From assembly GCA_050732935.1 (NCBI GenBank), contig JBOHRW010000224.1, positions 1-64,000 of the forward strand: 64,000 nt of DNA. The letters are read 5' to 3'. Within the stretch, counting starts at the first letter, position 1. Every line of letters starts with the position of its first letter. The translations under genes were made by a program, and so were the position numbers. The notes beneath the pieces are model-generated. The model made no database searches, had not been told where the DNA came from, and saw only the letters and a program-made list of their open reading frames with translations. This stretch comes from DASRVA01 sp050732935. GTDB lineage: Bacteria > Gemmatimonadota > Gemmatimonadetes > JACCXV01 > JAHWKZ01. This document shows positions 50,411 to 58,872 of the stretch, piece by piece.

Positions 50411-52076
50411 CGAGGCCGGGCTGGGCGGCCAGAAGGTGCCGGCGTGTGGCCGCCACCGGGACGACCGGGTGGCCCAGCAGCTCCTCGAGCCGGTCACGAC
50501 GGTCACGCGGCAGGTAGAAGAGCGCCCCCTGGTCGTCCGCGAACCTGGCCACCTCGCGCTCGTCGGTGAAGACGTACTTCCGCCACGTCTCTCCGTTCTC
50601 GAAGCGCGTCTCCCGGCCCTCTTCGGTCACCGTGACGATCCTCTCGTCCAGATAGAACGGGAACGCTCGCGGCCAGTCGTGGAAGGCGACGATGGGCGCC
50701 TGGGGGCGATGGATTCGCTCGGCGGCCAGGGCGAGGGGACGCGAGATCTTGAACCAGCGCTCCACGGCCGGTCTCCCGAGGGCCGTGAAGCCGGCCATAT
50801 AGAGTCCCAGGATGGGGATCACGAGCCCCGCGAACGCCAGATCGAAGCGCCGCCTTCCGGCGGCGATCCAGGCCGCGGCCCCACCCAGGAGGAAGACCGG
50901 TCCCACGGTCGGTCCCAGCGCGAGGAGCGGCGGCGGGGCCTCGACGATGAACGTGGCGACCACCAGGCCCGCCCCGAACCCGGCCGTGAGCGCGGCCAGG
51001 AGCCGCGTCGTGCCGATCGACCGGAGACGCTCGGTCGCCCGCGCCCGGTGGCGCGCTCCCGCCCACCACGTCCCGGCCGCCATGGCGAGGGGCGGGAGGA
51101 GCGGAAGCAGGTAGTTGGCGCGCTTGGTGGGAAAGAGCGAGAAAGCCACCAGCGGGACAACCACCCAGACGATTCCGTAGGGACGCTGGTGGCGGCGGTG
51201 CCAGAGCTCGAGTGCGGCCGGGATCGACCACAGCCAGCCCGCCCAGGCGAGCGTGCCGAGAAAGAACCACCATGGCTCGACCTCGCCTTCGAAGGGCTCG
51301 AGGATCCGTACCGCGGTCTGTCGCCCCAGCCAGAAGTCGAGAAGACCTGGATGGCGCCCGATCTGGACCACATACCATGGGAGAGCCACGGCCAGGCCGA
51401 CGAGGACGCCCACGGGGTCGAGAAGCTGGCGCAAGCGGGACCATCGGCCCGACCACGCCGTCCAGGCGAGAGCCGGAACCGCGGTCCAGAGGAGCACGAC
51501 GTGGCCCTTGGCGAGAAATCCCACCCCCACCGCGGCCCACGCCGCGATCCTCCAGGCCCGCGAGCCGCCGGGTTGCGTCCCGCGGCGCGCCGCGTCGGCG
51601 GCCACAACGACGCACAGGGTGAGGTACAGGTCGGTCGTCAGGCTGCGGGAGAGCGCGAAGAAGAGCGGGGCGCTGAGGAGCGAAAGCGAGGCGGCCAGAC
51701 CCGCGACCGCCCCCGCGGTCTGCGCCGACCACCGGTAGACGATGGCGAGGATCGTGAGCGCCGCCGCCACCAACCCGATCCGAGCTCCCAGCTCGCTCCC
51801 GCCGAGCACCGTCATACCGAGAGCGCTGGCCCAGTAGGCGAGGGGCGGCTTCTCGAAGTGGGCGATGAAGTTGAGACGCGGGGTCAGCCAGTCCCCGCTC
51901 CGCACCATCCGCACCGCGATCTCGGCGTACCGCGCCTCGGTCGATTCCCAGAGACCGTACCCACCCAGGTTCCAGAGGAGGAGGGTCGCGGCCAGGACGC
52001 AAAGCGGCACGATCGGCCGCTCCGCCAGGGCCTCGGGGAGCCAGCGTTCGGCCGGACGCGGAGCGGTCTCCTTCAC
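50361..52076 (-). CDS. ArnT-like (PMT/GT39-83) membrane glycosyltransferase
   Basis: The 571-residue membrane protein has about 12 hydrophobic helices. The first periplasmic loop has the acidic motif LWESTEARYAEIAVRMVRSG, then FIAHFEKPPLAYWASALGM, both typical of ArnT/PMT enzymes that transfer sugars from polyprenyl phosphate carriers to lipid A or other acceptors. The C-terminal soluble domain ends near 50361. GTG 52076 overlaps the LAB_N gene stop as GTGA. The sugar donor cannot be stated. Confidence 0.88.
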   Translation of the reverse strand: MKETAPRPAERWLPEALAERPIVPLCVLAATLLLWNLGGYGLWESTEARYAEIAVRMVRSGDWLTPRLNFIAHFEKPPLAYWASALGMTVLGGSELGARIGLVAAALTILAIVYRWSAQTAGAVAGLAASLSLLSAPLFFALSRSLTTDLYLTLCVVVAADAARRGTQPGGSRAWRIAAWAAVGVGFLAKGHVVLLWTAVPALAWTAWSGRWSRLRQLLDPVGVLVGLAVALPWYVVQIGRHPGLLDFWLGRQTAVRILEPFEGEVEPWWFFLGTLAWAGWLWSIPAALELWHRRHQRPYGIVWVVVPLVAFSLFPTKRANYLLPLLPPLAMAAGTWWAGARHRARATERLRSIGTTRLLAALTAGFGAGLVVATFIVEAPPPLLALGPTVGPVFLLGGAAAWIAAGRRRFDLAFAGLVIPILGLYMAGFTALGRPAVERWFKISRPLALAAERIHRPQAPIVAFHDWPRAFPFYLDERIVTVTEEGRETRFENGETWRKYVFTDEREVARFADDQGALFYLPRDRRDRLEELLGHPVVPVAATRRHLLAAQPGLVSPRPSGAAPPDRPYP

Positions 52077-52345
52077 CGCCTGGTCTCGTCCTCGCGCCGT
52101 AGGAGCACCAGGTTGCGGAGATAGACGAACAACCCGACCGATTGCCCCAGGATGAAGACCGGGTCCCGACGCCACAGGGAGTAGGACAGGAGCGTCAGTC
52201 CGCCCGCGATCGACAGGTACCAGAACGCCCGCGGCACCACGCTCCGCCCCCGACGCTCGCTGGCCACCCACTGGACGAGAAAGCGGCTGAAGAAACACGC
52301 CTGCCCGGCCAGGCCGACTCCAATCCAGGTCTGTTCCGGCGTCAC
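52073..52345 (-). CDS. LAB_N domain membrane protein (lipid-A-disaccharide synthase N-terminal-like)
   Basis: The 90-residue protein has three hydrophobic segments and the LAB_N core GLAGQACFFSRFLVQWVASE, then RSVVPRAFWYLSIAGGLTLL and FILGQSVGLFVYLRNLVLL. This domain is found at the N-terminus of some LpxB proteins or alone beside glycosyltransferases. GTG 52345 has AAAGGAGG about 9 bases upstream, which rejects longer starts. It is translationally coupled to the ArnT-like gene. Together they suggest envelope glycolipid modification. Confidence 0.87.
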   Translation of the reverse strand: MTPEQTWIGVGLAGQACFFSRFLVQWVASERRGRSVVPRAFWYLSIAGGLTLLSYSLWRRDPVFILGQSVGLFVYLRNLVLLRREDETRR

Positions 52346-52447
52346 CGGATGGCCCTCCTTTCGGTTTATCGGCTCCCCGGATCCCCCACCCAGCGCGGAC
52401 GCCAGGGAACCCCCAACATCGGACAAGAGCGGTAACGATACCCCTCG

Positions 52448-52484
52448 ATTGACCACGATCGGGTTGATTACTATAATTGACCAC
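52448..52484 (+). promoter_or_regulatory. Promoter with direct repeats before the HTH gene
   Basis: TTGACC (52449-52454) and TATAAT (52472-52477) are 17 bases apart. ATTGACCAC occurs twice, at 52448-52456 (covering the -35 box) and 52476-52484 (starting at the end of the -10 box), 28 bases between equal positions. The repeats may be operator half-sites. Confidence 0.65.
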
Positions 52485-52551
52485 CCCTGGTCATGCTCAT
52501 GCTCAGGGGCCGTTCCTCGTCAAACGGCGAACGTTCTGGAAGGAGCGCAGC

Positions 52552-52776
52552 GTGCCGGAGACGCAAAGGTTGAAGGACAAGGACAAAGAACCCGTCTTCC
52601 TGCGTATCGGGGACGCCGCCCGTCTTCTCGGCGTCTCGATCAGCACCCTGCGGCGGCTCGAGAAGAACGGCCGTCTCGGGGAGTACGGGGTGCGGGTGTA
52701 CTATACGCCGACCCGTCGTCGGCGCTACAAGAAGAGCGAGATCATCGAGGCCCTGGAGCGCTCCGCTCACGGCTGA
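52552..52776 (+). CDS. Small MerR/excisionase-like helix-turn-helix protein
   Basis: The 74-residue protein is little more than one winged helix: PVFLRIGDAARLLGVSISTL, then RRLEKNGRLGEYGVRVYYTP and RRRYKKSEIIEALERS. MerR and excisionase-type HTH domains have exactly this layout, including the RRY wing. GTG 52552 is fixed by AAGGAG at 52540-52545. No recombinase is nearby, so it is probably a regulator. Direct repeats overlapping its promoter suggest autoregulation. Confidence 0.8.
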   Translation: MPETQRLKDKDKEPVFLRIGDAARLLGVSISTLRRLEKNGRLGEYGVRVYYTPTRRRRYKKSEIIEALERSAHG

Positions 52777-53486
52777 TCTCCGCCGTCTTCCTCGGCGGAG
52801 ATCAGCCAGTCGGCGAGGGCCGCCAGGTCCAGAACCTCGTGATCGGGAAGCGCACCCTCCGGGGGACGCCGCTCCGCCTTCCGATTGACCCACACCACCG
52901 GCAGCCCGAGCGTATTCGCCGGCGCCACATCGTGGAAGAGGCTCCGCGCAGCGTGGAGCCAACCGGCCGAGTCTCCGACGAAGGGTCGCGCCGCTTCGAA
53001 GTGGGCCAGGTCCGGCTTGTACGACTCCACCCGGTCGGCGGTCACCCAGAAGTCGAACTCCACGTCCAGGTGGCGCAGCGTCTCCTTCAAAAGGTCCTCG
53101 TCCACGTTGGACAGGATGCCGAGCCGGTAGCGCCGCGCCAGGCGAGCGAGCGCCGGGTTGGTGTCGGGGAAGGGGGGCCAGCGGCTGAGGCTTTCGGGGA
53201 GGAAGCCGGCCTGGAGCGATGAGATCGTCCAGCCGCACTCGCCGGCGACCCGGCGGGCCGTCTCTCTCAGCACGTCCCGGTACGGCCGGAACGTTCCGCT
53301 CTCGATCATCGGCTCGATCGCGTGATAGGCGGCGTGCACCTCCTCGCGGTCCAGCCGCACCCCGTCGTTCGCGGCGGCGGAACGGAACGCCTCCCAGATC
53401 CCGGTCTCCCAGTCGATCAGCGTGCCGTAGCAATCGAACGTGATGACGCTGACGTTCTCGGGTCGGAGGTTGCGGATCGTGATCAT
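52767..53486 (-). CDS. HAD-superfamily hydrolase (haloacid dehalogenase type II-like)
   Basis: The 239-residue protein has motif I ITFDCYGTLIDWETG with nucleophile Asp, motif II GILSNVD, and motif III Lys in VESYKPDLAHFEAA. Motif IV is less typical (LHAARSLFHDVAPANTLGLP), as in type II dehalogenases. The substrate may be a 2-haloacid or a phosphate ester and cannot be stated. CAGGAG lies about 5 bases before the ATG. The gene is convergent with the HTH gene and divergent from moaA. Confidence 0.88.
   Translation of the reverse strand: MITIRNLRPENVSVITFDCYGTLIDWETGIWEAFRSAAANDGVRLDREEVHAAYHAIEPMIESGTFRPYRDVLRETARRVAGECGWTISSLQAGFLPESLSRWPPFPDTNPALARLARRYRLGILSNVDEDLLKETLRHLDVEFDFWVTADRVESYKPDLAHFEAARPFVGDSAGWLHAARSLFHDVAPANTLGLPVVWVNRKAERRPPEGALPDHEVLDLAALADWLISAEEDGGDQP
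52771..52807. repeat. Perfect 15-base-pair inverted repeat between convergent genes
   Basis: GGCTGATCTCCGCCG (52771-52785) and CGGCGGAGATCAGCC (52793-52807) are exact reverse complements with a 7-base loop. The hairpin covers the stop of the HTH gene and the last codons of the HAD gene. There is no T tract on either side. It could act as a two-way transcription boundary or mRNA end protector. Confidence 0.8.
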
Positions 53487-53515
53487 GGGCTCCTGAAGAG
53501 GTAAGTTACCCGGCG

Positions 53516-54526
53516 ATGGACACGATGGCCGACCGCGCCCGCCACGCCCCCTGGTCCGACCGCCACGGCCGCTTACACGACTACTTGAGGATCTCGGTCA
53601 CCGACCGCTGCAACCTGCGCTGCCGCTACTGCATGCCGGCCGAGGGCCTGGAGTGGCTCCCCCGCGCGGATTTACTCTCGTTCGAGGAGATCGCCCGCCT
53701 GGCAGGACTCTTCCACGACGGCGGCGTCCGCAAGATCCGCATCACGGGAGGCGAGCCCACGGTCCGCCGCGACCTTCCGCGGCTGGTTGCGATGCTGCGG
53801 CGTCGGTGTCCGGAGGCGACCCTCCACATGACCTCGAATGCCCTCCTTCTCGGCCGGTTCGCGCGCGATCTGCGCGAGGCGGGCCTCCAGGGGCTCAACC
53901 TGTCGCTGGATTCCCTCGACCGGGAGACCTTCCACCGGATCACCCGTCGCGACCTCCTGCCGGAGACCTGGGCGGGGATCGAGACCGCCTGCGAGCTCGG
54001 CTTCCTACCGCTCAAGATCAACTGCGTGGTGATGCGCGGCGTGAACGAGGGCGAGGCCGCGGACTTCGTCGAGCTCACCCGGGACCGGGAGATCCACGTC
54101 CGCTTCCTGGAGTACATGCCGTACGGGGGTCTCAACGTCCTCCAGCCGGAGTACGTGTCGGGGGAGGAGATCCGCGAGCGGATCGAGGCGGCGGGCTACT
54201 GGCTCGAGGCCCTGCCCTGGGACGGCGGGCCGGCGCGACCGTACCGCGTCCCCGGTCACCGCGGAACGGTCGGCCTGATCACCGCTGTGAGCCATCATTT
54301 CTGTGACCGCTGCAACCGGCTCCGGCTGACCGCCGACGGCTACTTCGTGAACTGCCTGTACGGGGAGAAGCGGACCAACCTGCGCGATCCCCTGCGCGAG
54401 GGCGCCACCGACGAGGAGCTGGCGATGATCATCCAGGCGGAGCTGGACCGGAAGTGGGCGGCCCATCCGGACCTCACCCAGGGGAAGATCCCGGTGCTGG
54501 GGACGATGTCGCAGATCGGCGGCTAG
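53516..54526 (+). CDS. moaA: GTP 3',8-cyclase (molybdenum cofactor biosynthesis)
   Basis: The 336-residue radical-SAM enzyme makes the first intermediate of molybdopterin from GTP. It has the N-terminal cluster motif CNLRCRYCMPAEGLEWL, the SAM-binding ITGGEPTVRRDLPRLVAMLR, the C-terminal cluster HHFCDRCNRLRLTADGYFVN with a third Cys in NCLYGE, and the essential C-terminal Gly-Gly (QIGG). All catalytic parts are intact. No other moa genes are in the window. A TAAGTT -10-like sequence ends 8 bases before the ATG. The 3' end overlaps the convergent baeRF gene by 4 bases. Confidence 0.96.
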   Translation: MDTMADRARHAPWSDRHGRLHDYLRISVTDRCNLRCRYCMPAEGLEWLPRADLLSFEEIARLAGLFHDGGVRKIRITGGEPTVRRDLPRLVAMLRRRCPEATLHMTSNALLLGRFARDLREAGLQGLNLSLDSLDRETFHRITRRDLLPETWAGIETACELGFLPLKINCVVMRGVNEGEAADFVELTRDREIHVRFLEYMPYGGLNVLQPEYVSGEEIRERIEAAGYWLEALPWDGGPARPYRVPGHRGTVGLITAVSHHFCDRCNRLRLTADGYFVNCLYGEKRTNLRDPLREGATDEELAMIIQAELDRKWAAHPDLTQGKIPVLGTMSQIGG

Positions 54527-55656
54527 ACCCGGTACCTCAGCAGGGCAGCCACCCCGTCCAGGCCCTCCAGCTCGGCGTGCCCCTCGACGATCTCGACCCG
54601 CCTTCCCGTCCGCTCGGCGCGCCGCACCATCGCCTCGCGCAGGTCGATCTCCTCCGGCAACGGCGTCTCGCAGAACGGGCATTCGGAAGGCGCTGGGGGA
54701 AGCCCCAGGACGCGGCATTCAGGGCACTGCCAGCCCTGCCTCCCGTCGAAGCCCTCGGCCAGCAGGAGCTGGTCGACCTGCTCCAGGTTCAGGGCCTCGA
54801 TCGTGGCATCGAGCCCTGCTGCTGCCAGCCCTCCGGCGCGGAAGCGGTCGATCACCGTGTCGGCGAGCTTCCGGCTGTCGTCGGCCTCGGTTCGCCGTAC
54901 GATGTCGAGGGTGCGTTCCAGGATCCGGTGGGAGGACTCGTCGATCGCGATCGGCTCCTCGTCGATGATCTTCTCGCGGACAGCCGGCGTGAGGTGCCGT
55001 CGGAGCTCGCCGAGGATCAGGTCGTCGCCGCCCAGGATGATGTAGTCGACCTCCCCTTTACGGACGATTCCCTCCAGCCGTTCGACGATCTCGCGGGCAT
55101 GCTTCTGGATGTGATCCTCGATCCGGGCCTGGTAGCGGACCTCGGCCCAGCCGGCCACGCGCGTGCGATCGATGGGCTGCGGGGCGTCGAAATCTCGCTC
55201 GACGAGCACGCCCCCCAGGCTGGCGACGACGATCCGGGCCTGGTGGACGTCGGCAACGCAGACCGCGTAACGCGGCGTCTGGTCGGCCAGCTTGACGAGC
55301 GGGTAGAGGTGCGGCACCGGGCCGACCACGAGCCGGTGGTCGTCGAAGGTGGTCTGAAACTCGAGGGCCTCCCACAGGTCGTCTTCGGTGGAGGCGTACA
55401 AGGCGACCGAGCGGGTCGAGGCATCGAGGTCCGCCAGATATTCGGCGATCCGATCGCGGTCAGCGGCGAGAGGGTCCTGCGCCGGGGAGCGCTCGGGGAA
55501 GCTCCGCAAACGCTCCGCGAACGCCTTCTTCAGGAAGACGGGGTGGGTCGACCGCCCGTTGCCCATGGGCACGGTGTTGACGAAGCAGGAGACAACCGGG
55601 TTCGAGGATGGAGGCAGGTGCGCCAGTCGGGAGATGGTCTCGTTCAACGTCGCCAT
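54523..55656 (-). CDS. baeRF-type (Vms1/eRF1-like) protein
   Basis: The 377-residue protein resembles bacterial archaeo-eukaryotic release-factor-like proteins (VLRF1/Vms1 relatives): CVADVHQARIVVASLGGVLV, then IEDHIQKHAREIVERLEGIV, DYIILGGDDLILGELRRHLT and the final domain IEALNLEQVDQLLLAEGF. A C-terminal zinc-binding knuckle CPECRVLGLPPAPSECPFC is present. The eukaryotic relatives act on stalled ribosomal complexes; the bacterial role is inferred. ATG 55656 has GAGAGGGG at good spacing. It stands alone, convergent with moaA. Confidence 0.8.
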   Translation of the reverse strand: MATLNETISRLAHLPPSSNPVVSCFVNTVPMGNGRSTHPVFLKKAFAERLRSFPERSPAQDPLAADRDRIAEYLADLDASTRSVALYASTEDDLWEALEFQTTFDDHRLVVGPVPHLYPLVKLADQTPRYAVCVADVHQARIVVASLGGVLVERDFDAPQPIDRTRVAGWAEVRYQARIEDHIQKHAREIVERLEGIVRKGEVDYIILGGDDLILGELRRHLTPAVREKIIDEEPIAIDESSHRILERTLDIVRRTEADDSRKLADTVIDRFRAGGLAAAGLDATIEALNLEQVDQLLLAEGFDGRQGWQCPECRVLGLPPAPSECPFCETPLPEEIDLREAMVRRAERTGRRVEIVEGHAELEGLDGVAALLRYRV

Positions 55657-55840
55657 GCGAACCCCTCTCTCGGAGAGCAGCAAAGGGTCAGAAAGCAAGG
55701 TGGACGGTCGGCCCGTCGGCCGGTGCGAAGCGGTGGGAGTCGTGCAGAAAAGCGGACATCCTCTCCAAGTCGAATCGGACGTCGGTTCGGGATGGAAAGG
55801 TAGGCCGAGCGCCCTGCCGCGGCAACGCGTGGCGATCCTT

Positions 55841-55869
55841 TTGACACCCCGTCCGCGGTCATCTAGCTT
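55841..55869 (+). promoter_or_regulatory. Promoter of guaB
   Basis: TTGACA (55841-55846) is 17 bases from TAGCTT (55864-55869). Transcription would start about 55876, leaving a leader of some 35 bases before ATG 55911. The preceding 55657-55840 shows no gene or clear structure. Confidence 0.65.
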
Positions 55870-55910
55870 AGCGCCCTTTCAAGACCGTCCCTCGCCCCTC
55901 AAGCAGGTCC

Positions 55911-57371
55911 ATGAAGCCGATCCGCGAAGGGCTCACCTTCGACGACGTCCTCCTCGTACCCCGGCATTCCGTGGTCCACCCGCGGGACGTCGACATCTCG
56001 ACGCGCTTCACGCGTGGTATCCCGCTCAACGTCCCGCTCGTGTCGGCCGCCATGGACACCGTCACCGGCGCCCGGATGGCGATCGCGCTGGCCCGCGAGG
56101 GTGGGATCGGGGTCCTCCACAAGAACCTGACGGTCGAGGAGCAGGCCGATCGGGTCGACCGCGTCAAGCGCTCGGAAAGTGGCTTGATCCAGAGTCCGGT
56201 CACGCTGGGGCCCGACCGGCCGATCGGTGAGGCGAGGCGGCTCATGAACCGCTACGGGATCTCGGGCGTGCCCGTAGTCGAGGACGGCGGGCGGCTCCTC
56301 GGCATCATCACCAACCGCGACCTTCTGTTCGAGACCGATCCGCGCCGCGTCGTCCGCGAGGTCATGACGGCCGACGAGGGCCTGATCACGGCTCCGGTCG
56401 GGACCACCCTCGAGCAGGCCGAGCGGTTGATGGGGGAGCACAAGATCGAGAAGCTCCCGATCGTCGACGCGGAGCACCGGCTGAAGGGCCTTATCACGGT
56501 GCGCGACATCCTGAAGCGGCGGCAGTTCCCGCGCGCCTCCAAGGACGAGCAGGGTCGGCTCCGGGTGGCGGCCGCGGTGGGGACGAGCCAGGAGACCCTC
56601 GACCGCGTCGACGCGCTGATCGAGGCCGGCGTCGACGTGCTGGTCGTGGACACCGCGCACGGGCACTCCAAGGGCGTCCTCGAGATGGTGGCGACCCTGC
56701 GCGAGCGCCACCCCGACATCCAGCTCGCCGCCGGCAACGTGGCCACCGCCGAGGGCGCCCGCGCGCTGGTCGAGCGCGGGGTCGACGCGGTCAAGGTCGG
56801 CATTGGGCCGGGGTCCATCTGCACGACCCGCATCATAGCCGGTATCGGGGTGCCGCAGCTCACCGCGATCCTGGAGTGCGCCGAGGTCTGTCTCGAGGCC
56901 GACGTCCCGCTCATCGCCGACGGCGGCGTGCGCTACACGGGTGACATCGTCAAGGCGCTGGCGGCGGGCGCGTCCTGCGTCATGACGGGGTCCCTGTTCG
57001 CGGGGACCGAGGAGAGCCCGGGCGAGACCATGCTCCTCGAGGGGCGCACGTTCAAGGTCTACCGTGGCATGGGCTCGGTGGCCGCGATGTCGGAGGGCTC
57101 GGGCGACCGCTACTTCCAGGAGCAGCCGGCCGACGAGACGAAGTTCGTGCCCGAGGGGATCGAGGGGCGGGTTCCCTACAAGGGCCCGATGAGCGAGACC
57201 ATCTTCCAGATGGTGGGCGGCCTTCGGCAGGCCATGGGCTACTGCGGGACCGCCGATCTGGAGGCCCTCGGCCGGGACACGGAGTTCGTGCGCGTCACGA
57301 TGGCCGGGCTCCTCGAGGGCCACCCCCATGACGTGACGATCACCAAGGAGGCCCCCAATTACACGCGCTGA
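55911..57371 (+). CDS. guaB: Inosine-5'-monophosphate dehydrogenase
   Basis: The 486-residue enzyme oxidises IMP to XMP with NAD+, the committed step to GMP. It shows the N-terminal EGLTFDDVLLVPRHS, two CBS domains (about 95-205: ESGLIQSPVTLGPDRPIGEA and then EVMTADEGLITAPVGTTLEQ), the active-site Cys in GIGPGSICTTRIIAGIG (near 304), the flap and ADGGVRYTGDIVKALAAGAS. It is complete. The 3' end carries, within its last codons, the AAGGAGG proposed for the next gene. Confidence 0.97.
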   Translation: MKPIREGLTFDDVLLVPRHSVVHPRDVDISTRFTRGIPLNVPLVSAAMDTVTGARMAIALAREGGIGVLHKNLTVEEQADRVDRVKRSESGLIQSPVTLGPDRPIGEARRLMNRYGISGVPVVEDGGRLLGIITNRDLLFETDPRRVVREVMTADEGLITAPVGTTLEQAERLMGEHKIEKLPIVDAEHRLKGLITVRDILKRRQFPRASKDEQGRLRVAAAVGTSQETLDRVDALIEAGVDVLVVDTAHGHSKGVLEMVATLRERHPDIQLAAGNVATAEGARALVERGVDAVKVGIGPGSICTTRIIAGIGVPQLTAILECAEVCLEADVPLIADGGVRYTGDIVKALAAGASCVMTGSLFAGTEESPGETMLLEGRTFKVYRGMGSVAAMSEGSGDRYFQEQPADETKFVPEGIEGRVPYKGPMSETIFQMVGGLRQAMGYCGTADLEALGRDTEFVRVTMAGLLEGHPHDVTITKEAPNYTR

Positions 57372-58872
57372 CTCTCCGTGTCTCGAGGGTCCGGCGGGCC
57401 TCGAGCGGCTGCGGCCCGAGATCGAGGTCTTCCTCGAGGCCCTCGAGCGAGCCCAGTACGAGATCCTGGCCGGCCTCGAGCCCGCTCACCAGCTGAGCGA
57501 GATCTACGAGCGCCACAAAGGCCTCTTCGACCCGGACAACTTCCATCGTGTCGATCCGCCGCGGAACGGCTCCTTCGAGGACCGCCGCAACCGTTTTCTC
57601 CGCGAGTTCCTGGCCGAAGGCCTCGAAGGCCACCGCACCCGGGAGCTGACCGACTCGGCGCTGGCGGTGGAAGCGACCGCCACGGCGCAGGTCGATGGCG
57701 CGGAGATCGAGTATCGCGGGCTGCCGCTCGAGATTCGGCGGGAGCCCGAGCGCGGCAGGCGTGAACGCCTCGAGGAGGCGCGCCTGGCGATCGTCTCGGA
57801 GCGGCTGACCCCGCTTCTCGAGAAGTCCCTCGAGCGTAGCCACGAGGTCGCCGAGGAGCTGCTCGACACGACCTACGATCGATACTGCGAGGTCCTCTCG
57901 GGCGTCGACTTCGACGGGCTGGCCGAGGCGACCGACGGGCTCCTCGCCGAGACCGAGGCCGTCCACGAGGATCTGCTCCGCTGGTACGCCCGGCGCGGTT
58001 TGGTCGGAGTCGGGCGCCAGGAGCTCTGCGGACACGACCTGGCGCGGCTCCTCTACGGCTCCGAGCACCTGGCCGCCTTCGAGGCCGACCGGATGGTGCC
58101 CCGGATCAGCGGGATGATCGAGGCGATGGGCCTGGACCCGCGGGCCGACGGGCGGATCGAGTACGACCTCGAGGAACGCCCGACCAAGGCCCCGCGGGCG
58201 TTCTACTCTCCGATCCGGGTCCCGGACGAGGTCAAGCTCGTCCTCCGCCCCTACGGCGGCCACGACGACTACTCCACCTTCCTCCACGAGCTCGGTCACG
58301 CGCTCCACTTCGCGCATACCGATCTCGAGCTCCCGCTCGAGTTCCGGCGCCTCGGCGACAACGGGGTGACCGAGGGCCACGCGATCACCCTTGGCCACCT
58401 GATGCTTCTGCCCGTCTTCCACCGCCGCGTCATGGGAATCGGCGACCCGTTGGAGTTCCTGCGGTTCGCCGCCTTCCGCGAGCTGGTCATGCTGCGTCGT
58501 TACGCCGCCAAGTTCGCGTACGAACGATCCCTGCACCGGATCGGCCCGAGGCCGGCGCTGGCGGCGGATTACGCCGAGCGGCTGAGCCGGGCGACGGGCG
58601 TCCGGGTGTCCGCGGAGCTCTACCTGGACGACGTCGATCCTCGCTTCTACTGCATCCGCTATCTGCGGGCGTGGATGATGAGCGGGGCGCTTCACGGAGA
58701 GCTCAGGGAGCGCTACGACGAAGACTGGTTCCTGAACCCCCGCACCGGGGAGTTCCTGCTCGAGCTTTGGTCGACGGGCCAGTCCGAGCCGGTCGAGACG
58801 CTGGTCGAGGGGCTCGGCGTCGAGCGCCTCTCCTTCGCACCTCTCCTGCAGATGGTCCATGAGCTCCTCTAG
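57358..58872 (+). CDS. M3-like zinc metallopeptidase
   Basis: About 504 residues with the zinc motif FLHELGHALHFAH (near 309) and a helical body, as in the oligopeptidase F/thimet family. Relevant helices include FRELVMLRRYAAKFAYERSL and CIRYLRAWMMSGALHGELRE. The first 100 residues (EIEVFLEALERAQYEILAGL and later FDPDNFHRVDPPRNGSFEDR) read as real protein but contain no ATG/GTG/TTG until 57667. AAGGAGG (57345-57351) lies 6 bases before the in-frame ATT at 57358, inside the end of guaB. ATT is proposed as the start. The 3' end overlaps the NSS gene by 14 bases. Confidence 0.88.
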   Translation: MTRADSPCLEGPAGLERLRPEIEVFLEALERAQYEILAGLEPAHQLSEIYERHKGLFDPDNFHRVDPPRNGSFEDRRNRFLREFLAEGLEGHRTRELTDSALAVEATATAQVDGAEIEYRGLPLEIRREPERGRRERLEEARLAIVSERLTPLLEKSLERSHEVAEELLDTTYDRYCEVLSGVDFDGLAEATDGLLAETEAVHEDLLRWYARRGLVGVGRQELCGHDLARLLYGSEHLAAFEADRMVPRISGMIEAMGLDPRADGRIEYDLEERPTKAPRAFYSPIRVPDEVKLVLRPYGGHDDYSTFLHELGHALHFAHTDLELPLEFRRLGDNGVTEGHAITLGHLMLLPVFHRRVMGIGDPLEFLRFAAFRELVMLRRYAAKFAYERSLHRIGPRPALAADYAERLSRATGVRVSAELYLDDVDPRFYCIRYLRAWMMSGALHGELRERYDEDWFLNPRTGEFLLELWSTGQSEPVETLVEGLGVERLSFAPLLQMVHELL

